The notes beneath the pieces are model-generated. The model had not been told where the DNA came from. It saw only the letters and a program-made list of their open reading frames with translations, and made no database searches. The translations under genes and the position numbers were made by a program. From Yponomeuta sedellus (lineage: Eukaryota > Arthropoda > Insecta > Lepidoptera > Yponomeutidae): 64,000 nt of DNA. Numbering within the stretch: the stretch's first letter is position 1; every line of letters starts with the position of its first letter. Below, in pieces: positions 60,401 to 64,000 of the stretch. The stretch spans positions 18,954,714-19,018,713 of the forward strand of contig OW203721.1 in NCBI GenBank assembly GCA_934045075.1, given 5' to 3'.

Positions 60401-63183
60401 GATGTTAGTTTCTTTATAGAAATCTCTTTACGAATCTCTACTGCCTAGCTTATAAATGAATCTGATCGCTCTCTTCTGCAAGACAAAGATGGTCTTAATG
60501 TCTGCTGCCCGTCCCCACAGAAGTATGCCATAGGACATAACACTATGGAAGTTATTAAAATAAACAAACCTTGCAGTTGCGACGTCAGTAAGTTCTCTAA
60601 ATCTTTTAACTGCATATGCTGCTGAACTAAGCCTATTTGCATTTTTTTCTATATGTGGACCACATTGAAGCTTTGATCCATTGTGATACCTTAAAATACA
60701 GTTTCATTCACAAGTTCTCATTTGTCATTCCCCAATATAACATTGCTATCAACCGTTTTGACATTTGGAAGTGTGAACTCTATACATTTTATCTTTTTTG
60801 AATTTAATAGTAATTTATTAGAAGTAAACCAATTTAGCACCCGAGAGAGAGCATTATTTGTATTGTCGAAGTCATTCTTTAGTCTCTTAATTTTAAACAT
60901 AAGTAATGTGTCATTTGCAAATAACACTGTCTCTGACACATTTTGAACCATGAACGGCAAATCATTTACATATACGAGGAAGAGGAACGGCCCCAATATC
61001 GATCCTGTGGCTACCTCTGACCCTGAAGATTTAGTTCTATTTATTTATATCAGCTCTTTGAACTCTCCCTTCTAAATATGATGTTATAAGTTTTAGCTAA
61101 AACCTTTAGCTAGACCAAAAAGGTATTTTTGGTCTTTGCCAAAACTAACTAAAGTGGCTAAGGTGACGACGAGACTGTACTTTTGGTAGGCATAAAATAA
61201 TTAAGTACATTTAATTAATTGTTGCTTTCAATGTGGCGGTAAAACATTGTAATTAGTTAGTTTTTGAAGTTTTTAAATTTGGAAGTATGGCTCCTTTGAA
61301 AAAACTGGTTAGACAGAAATGTAGAGAAAAAAAATGCGATTCTAATGCTACTAAACGCTCATTTTCTCCTTAAGTCGACTTGGTGAGTTTCCGCTCTACG
61401 GGGACGATATGCTGTTAAAAGAATTAGGGAACGCGGCGCAGCGGAGCGAGCAGATCGCGCGCGGTTTTTTAAAATTTTTACAGATTAAGATAGTTTGAAA
61501 ACGCATTCACGAAGGAATATTATGAGGACTGCAGGTTAATGTCATTTAGTGCGTATTATAATATTGCGAAGACGCATTAATTAGGTACCTACCTAAATAC
61601 TAGAAAAGGATTGATTGAGTATGCAACAACATCAAAATGCGGTCCATGTGTAACTTCTCACAAACGGCACTAAATTGGGACAGGTGTAAATGCATTTCTA
61701 CTTAGCATAAAATGCGGTCGGTGTGTAACTTCTCTCAAACGGCACTAAAGTGGGGACAGGTGTAAATGCATTTGTACTTAGCATAAAATGCGGTCGGTGT
61801 GTAACTTCTCTCAAACGGCACTAAAGTGGGGACAGTGTGTAAATGCATTTGTACTTAGCATAAAATGCGGTCGGTGTGTAACTTCTCTCAAACGGCACTA
61901 AAGTGGGGACAGTGTGTAAATGCGTTTGTATTTTGCATAAAATGCGGTCGGTGTGTTTTTTCGCACGCCTTTGTTCGAAAGTGCGGTCCGACCGCATAAT
62001 AAATTGGGACCGCACAAGCCCGATTTTTGACACAAATTATGAAGAGCTCTATCTCTGTCTCAGTCGTGTGTATGGAAACTTCAAATAAAAGTTCATGCCA
62101 GAACGAGATAGCTTCAGATTTTAGACAGATTTACACACTGCTAAGTCAACGGGAAAGGTAGGACCGCATAATGGGGAATTCTGACAAGGTCCTCACAATA
62201 TATGAGCCGCGAACAAGTGTGTATGTATGTATGTATGTATGTATGTATGTATGTATGTATGTATGTATGTATGTATGTATGTATGTATGTATGTATGTAT
62301 GTATGTATGTATGTATGTATGTATGTATGTATGTATGTATGTATGTATGTATGTATGTATGTATGTATGTATGTATGTATGTACGTATGTATGTATGTTT
62401 TTTCTTCTAGAGAGATAGATAGATATCAACCCTTTGGTTTTCCCCACTGCGGGGGCACAGGTTTCTTCCTCCATCGCACGAAGGTTAGTATGGCCTAACC
62501 ACGGGGGCCAAGTGCGGCTTGGTGGAGAATTGTATGACAGTGACGGGTCTTACTGTCAGACGTTATTAGGCCGCCCATATGGCCTCTGACATGACAACCG
62601 GCATCAACGGCTTAACTTGCCTTGCGAAGCACGGAAGCACTAACAAATGCCACCATAGGGAGACACGGGATGGTCACCCACCCGCACCTGACCGCGCCTG
62701 TTGATTGGTTCCAATCACTTATAATGGCAGTCGTTAAGCCATGTCAGAGGCCTTATGGGCGGCTTGATAACTTCTGACAATAAGGCCCGCCACTGTCTTA
62801 CAATCCTCCACCAACCCGGACTTGGCCCCCGTGGTGGAGTATGGCCTAACCTTCCTGCGATGCAGGAAGAGACCCGTGCCCCAGCAGTGGGGACATACAA
62901 GGATTGATAACGATAATTCGGTTCCACTAGGCTACGAGCGCTTCTTCTATAATGTTTCGGTATTTTTTTTATGTACAATTGTTTCTCTCAGTCTGGGACA
63001 ACGGCGTCAGCTACCGAATGGCGACGTTCTTGGAATCGGAGCGCACGCTTTGGCTGAAGGCTATTCAGTCGGCGCCCTACGATAATCTGAGGGGGCAAAT
63101 CTCGGCGCTAAAAGAGAAGCTGAACCGAGTCAGGCCCATCCTGGACATTTACACGTGGAGGCAGCAGAGGGGTGTGATCTTGG
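48566..63183 (+). CDS. PH-domain protein, first three coding exons (gene continues right)
   Basis: Exons 48566-48683, 54020-54175 and 62992-63183 join in phase (1, 1, 1) to about 155 codons. The product starts [14 protein letters not shown], then a pleckstrin-homology domain: [57 protein letters not shown], then the C-terminal helix [24 protein letters not shown] domains bind phosphoinositides at membranes. The N-terminus and the tail after the helix ([17 protein letters not shown]) remind me of invertebrate INPP4-type inositol 3,4-bisphosphate 4-phosphatases. This is from memory and tentative; PLEKHJ1 shares some features. The rest of the gene lies beyond the window. Confidence 0.75.
48893..49020. 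repeat. Small TIR element (MITE)
   Basis: GGCCGA-TTCATAAAACTACAATT at about 48895-48919 is matched by its complement at about 48995-49019. Total about 125 bp, in PH gene intron 1, starting 210 bp after exon 1. Confidence 0.6.
51060..53600. repeat. Interval bounded by about 95-bp inverted repeats
   Basis: AATGTGTTAACCTTCTGTTTTCAAATTATATT...TAATCACAGAACATAAAAAAAGAGTAGAAGT at about 51058-51155 recurs in reverse complement at about 53490-53605. The right copy has a 33-base extra piece containing CTCTACG/CGTAGAG. No transposase was seen between them. Other inverted pairs lie inside: near 51665-51735 (GTGCGGAA) and 52824-52917 (AAAGTAGTAATGTATGAGCTCC with its complement). Confidence 0.55.
53814..54000 (+). 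mobile_element. RTE-type LINE 3' end inserted beside a splice acceptor
   Basis: Encodes the usual RTE tail ([16 protein letters not shown], then GGGCTATGTCCAGCAGTGGACTAATATAGTCTGATGATGATGATG). It is flanked by ATGTTTAACCCC-TTGG at 53797-53813 and 53998-54014, a 17-bp target duplication with one mismatch (the ATG may belong to the tail). It ends 19 bases before the acceptor AG-junction of PH gene exon 2. Confidence 0.8.
54020..54175 (+). CDS. PH-domain gene exon 2
   Basis: 156 bases from TTGGTCCAG|GGTGGGCG to CAGATTG|GTAAGA, entering and leaving in phase 1. It encodes [18 protein letters not shown] through GHWPFQIG, the central strands of the PH domain with the Arg/Lys-rich loop that usually holds the phosphoinositide. 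GC-rich against AT-rich flanks. Confidence 0.82.
54205..54385 (+). repeat. 5S-headed SINE, 3' half
   Basis: Family blocks CATGTCAGAGGCCTTATGGG, CTGACAGTAAGGCC, GAGTGGTGGAGTATGGC and CAGCAGTGGGAGCAT, starting 30 bp after PH exon 2. The 5S-like head is missing. Confidence 0.6.
54585..54860 (-). repeat. Dispersed repeat, probably a LINE 3' end
   Basis: Shares GATCAAAC-TTGATTTGTGTC and GGAATT-TTCCTTAAGG with 63380-63690. Read on the minus strand both encode DTNQ-like pieces. The family was not identified. Confidence 0.4.
55930..57211 (+). mobile_element. LINE fragment with (TATG)n tail
   Basis: Broken RT frames: [90 protein letters not shown], then a [20 protein letters not shown] tail, CTGCCTAACCCTCTGGGATACAGGCGTGAGG and the microsatellite. 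Many stops and shifts; 5'-truncated. The clade was not fixed. Confidence 0.75.
57211..57462. repeat. Compound microsatellite (TATG)n-(TG)n-(TATG)n
   Basis: About 114 bases of TATG, then about 70 bases of TG (57325-57394), then about 68 bases of TATG. Open frames through it (Cys-Met-Tyr-Val or Ile-His-Thr repeats) are not genes. Confidence 0.95.
57697..57901 (+). repeat. Tandem repeat, about 2 units of 110 bp
   Basis: Two copies of a unit with ACCACGTGGCGCC-CCAGT-CCCATTGTGT-TATAAGCACAAAAT and GGACCGCACTTTATACGAG AAATTAGACTCAT. The second unit is about 15 bases shorter. Confidence 0.75.
58150..58370 (+). repeat. SINE-like dispersed repeat
   Basis: Shares AAGGAAACCCGC, GTTGACTC, CTAGTCTTTCCTGTGGG and CAGGATGGTATAGGT with 38120-38260, and GTCCCAGGCAC with a complement near 12040. 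No tRNA-like head is seen in this copy. Confidence 0.5.
58935..59333 (+). mobile_element. Jockey/CR1-like LINE fragment, sense copy
   Basis: Encodes [14 protein letters not shown] and a [11 protein letters not shown] core with several frame changes. It is about 85% alike by eye to the antisense copy at 60060-61040. It is interrupted at GCAGCATAT by the TIR element that follows and resumes for a short piece at 61411 (GCTGTTAAAAGAATTAGGGAAC). Confidence 0.75.
59338..61406. mobile_element. 2.07-kb TIR element, non-autonomous, inside a LINE
   Basis: The ends are inverted repeats, CGTCCCCGTAG-GCGGAAACTCACCAA (one mismatch, about 27-30 bp), flanked by ATAT at 59334-59337 and 61407-61410. The interrupted LINE reads through correctly if the element is removed, as the uninterrupted antisense copy shows (GCAGCATATGCAGTTAAAAG). 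No transposase is encoded; the cargo includes an antisense copy of the same LINE family. Confidence 0.8.
60060..61040 (-). mobile_element. Jockey/CR1-like LINE fragment, antisense copy
   Basis: Minus-strand frames encode [14 protein letters not shown], a VLFANDTLL motif where FADD is expected, [24 protein letters not shown], then [15 protein letters not shown] and the 3' end near 60065. The changed catalytic motif and several stops show decay. It lies inside the TIR element 59338-61406. Confidence 0.78.
61633..61962 (+). repeat. Tandem array of about 77-bp units
   Basis: Four full units and part of a fifth starting AAAATGCGGTCGGTGTGTAA, with CTCAAACGGCACTAAAGTGGGG and TAAATGCATTTGTACTTAGCAT. 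The two central units are nearly identical; the first is more diverged. The GCGGTC word is shared with 57463-57540. Confidence 0.85.
62217..62399. repeat. (TATG)n microsatellite
   Basis: About 45 TATG units with one C change (TACG) near 62382. The long frames through it are artefacts. Confidence 0.95.
62428..62915. repeat. Head-to-head pair of 5S-headed SINE copies
   Basis: 62428-62722 is a minus-strand copy with a 5S-like head (GGCGCGGTCAGGTGCGGGTGGGTGACC on the minus strand). 62725-62915 is a plus-strand copy without the head. Together they form an imperfect palindrome ending 76 bp before PH exon 3. Confidence 0.65.
62992..63183 (+). CDS. PH-domain gene exon 3
   Basis: 192 bases from GTTTCTCTCAG|TCTGGGAC to ATCTTGG|GTAAGT. 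It encodes [33 protein letters not shown], the last strand and C-terminal helix of the PH fold with its invariant Trp, and then a basic helical segment [25 protein letters not shown] that leads out of the window. Confidence 0.85.
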
Positions 63184-64000
63184 GTAAGTAAGGATTTCTT
63201 TATTTTATTTGTTAATGGGAAATGTTGTGATAAGAAAAGTGTAGTGATGATACTCGGTTTTTGAAGTCCCCAATCCGCCTGGAATGCTGTTTTAAGGTGA
63301 TACCAATGATTTCTAAACCAAATTAGCTGAATTATTTCCCAATTGGGTAATGAAAGGAAAACTATTTAACTGTAGAATAAGAATAAGAATAAAAATAATT
63401 TTATTGCCTCATTGAAAACAACTGGAAGGAAGGAAGGAAGTTGTTTTCCGTTAAGGTGACACTCTTAAGGAGCAATTCCTCTACGAATGTAGTTTGGTTT
63501 TTATTTACAACCAGCTAAAAATAATTGTATGACATAGTCAACGCTATAACCTCCATTTGATAAGCACGATCAAACATTGATTTGTGTCTCCTAAAGGTAT
63601 AGGGAAAGGTTTATTGTTTTTAAATATAAATCTAACTACGTTTTTATAGGAATTCTTCCTTAAGGAGCCGCTTTAATCTATGACAGCTCAGTTTAGCTTC
63701 AAAGTTAAAAATAACCGGTGAATATCTCGCCACACTACTCGTTTTCTCTCTCGGTGAGAAGGCCTGTGCCCTGAAGTCCTGCTGTGAAGAAGTCTAGGAA
63801 ATAATAATAACTTCTAGTTACTAGTTTCTACATTCCTGACACACCTCTTTAGTTTCATTAGTATTAACAAGTTTCTACGAATCTCTTAAATTTTCAGATG
63901 ATAGAGCCTTTATATAAAATATAAAGAATTTTCCCAAAATCGATCACTTCTTGCCGTTTGATCGGAGATATTGTTTGGGTTACAATCTACAAGACTACTG
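63184..64000. other. PH-domain gene intron 3 (incomplete)
   Basis: AT-rich intron. 63380-63690 is related to the repeat at 54585-54860, with short AATAAG and GGAA runs at 63376-63438. No exon was recognised before the window end. Confidence 0.55.

Larger units (their letters stand above)
57463..62216. repeat. 4.75-kb composite interval between two (TATG)n tracts
   Basis: The inner edges look alike in inverted orientation: CTTCGCGGCT...ATTGTGCGGTC at 57463-57490 and the complement of GTTCGCGGCT..ATTGTGAGGACC at 62185-62212. GCGGTC boxes recur near both ends. The interior holds tandem repeats, LINE pieces and a 2-kb TIR element. This could be one transposon inserted into a microsatellite, or chance neighbours. 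Confidence 0.4.

Overview
This is eukaryotic DNA: genes are split by GT-AG introns and most of the window is transposon-derived. Several repeats (an RTE-type LINE ending in a GATGATGATG tail, (TATG)n-tailed LINEs, I-superfamily LINEs, a tRNA-headed SINE and what looks like a 5S-rRNA-headed SINE) and the AT-rich introns with GC-rich exons suggest an insect, most probably a moth or butterfly (inference).

Layout. 1-5.1 kb: decayed DNA-transposon material forming long inverted repeats, with two broken THAP-domain exons and several foldback elements. 5.1-20.1 kb: two full-length RNase H-bearing non-LTR retrotransposons, each with a 12-bp target-site duplication. LINE A (5123-10407) is broken. LINE B (13162-20113) has two intact ORFs, and an IS630/Tc1-mariner-type DNA transposon sits in its 3' UTR. 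21.5-23.4 kb: antisense RTE-type LINE. 24.5-39.3 kb: an eight-exon gene for the spliceosomal kinase PRP4 (PRPF4B), whose joined exons give 919 codons plus stop with every splice phase matching. Its 6-kb sixth intron holds, on the same strand, a single-exon ORF for a 1,265-residue predicted secreted, GPI-anchored protein with tryptophan/proline repeats and a C-terminal three-finger (Ly6/uPAR-like) domain. 39.8-45.6 kb: a broken Ty3/Gypsy LTR retrotransposon whose 5' LTR looks like a heat-shock promoter. 48.6 kb to the window end: the first three exons of a PH-domain gene, possibly the invertebrate INPP4-type inositol phosphatase, with introns full of LINE, SINE, TIR-element and satellite sequence.

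The two or three host genes are separate and do not form a pathway: PRP4 kinase acts on the tri-snRNP in the nucleus, the PH gene probably acts in phosphoinositide signalling, and the nested protein is probably at the cell surface. The most unusual items are the nested three-finger gene, a LINE insertion that rebuilt the splice acceptor region of the PH gene, the heat-shock-like LTR with its CCACGCCC leader array, and the nested mobile elements around 57-62 kb. All calls come from reading the sequence; no database search was run.
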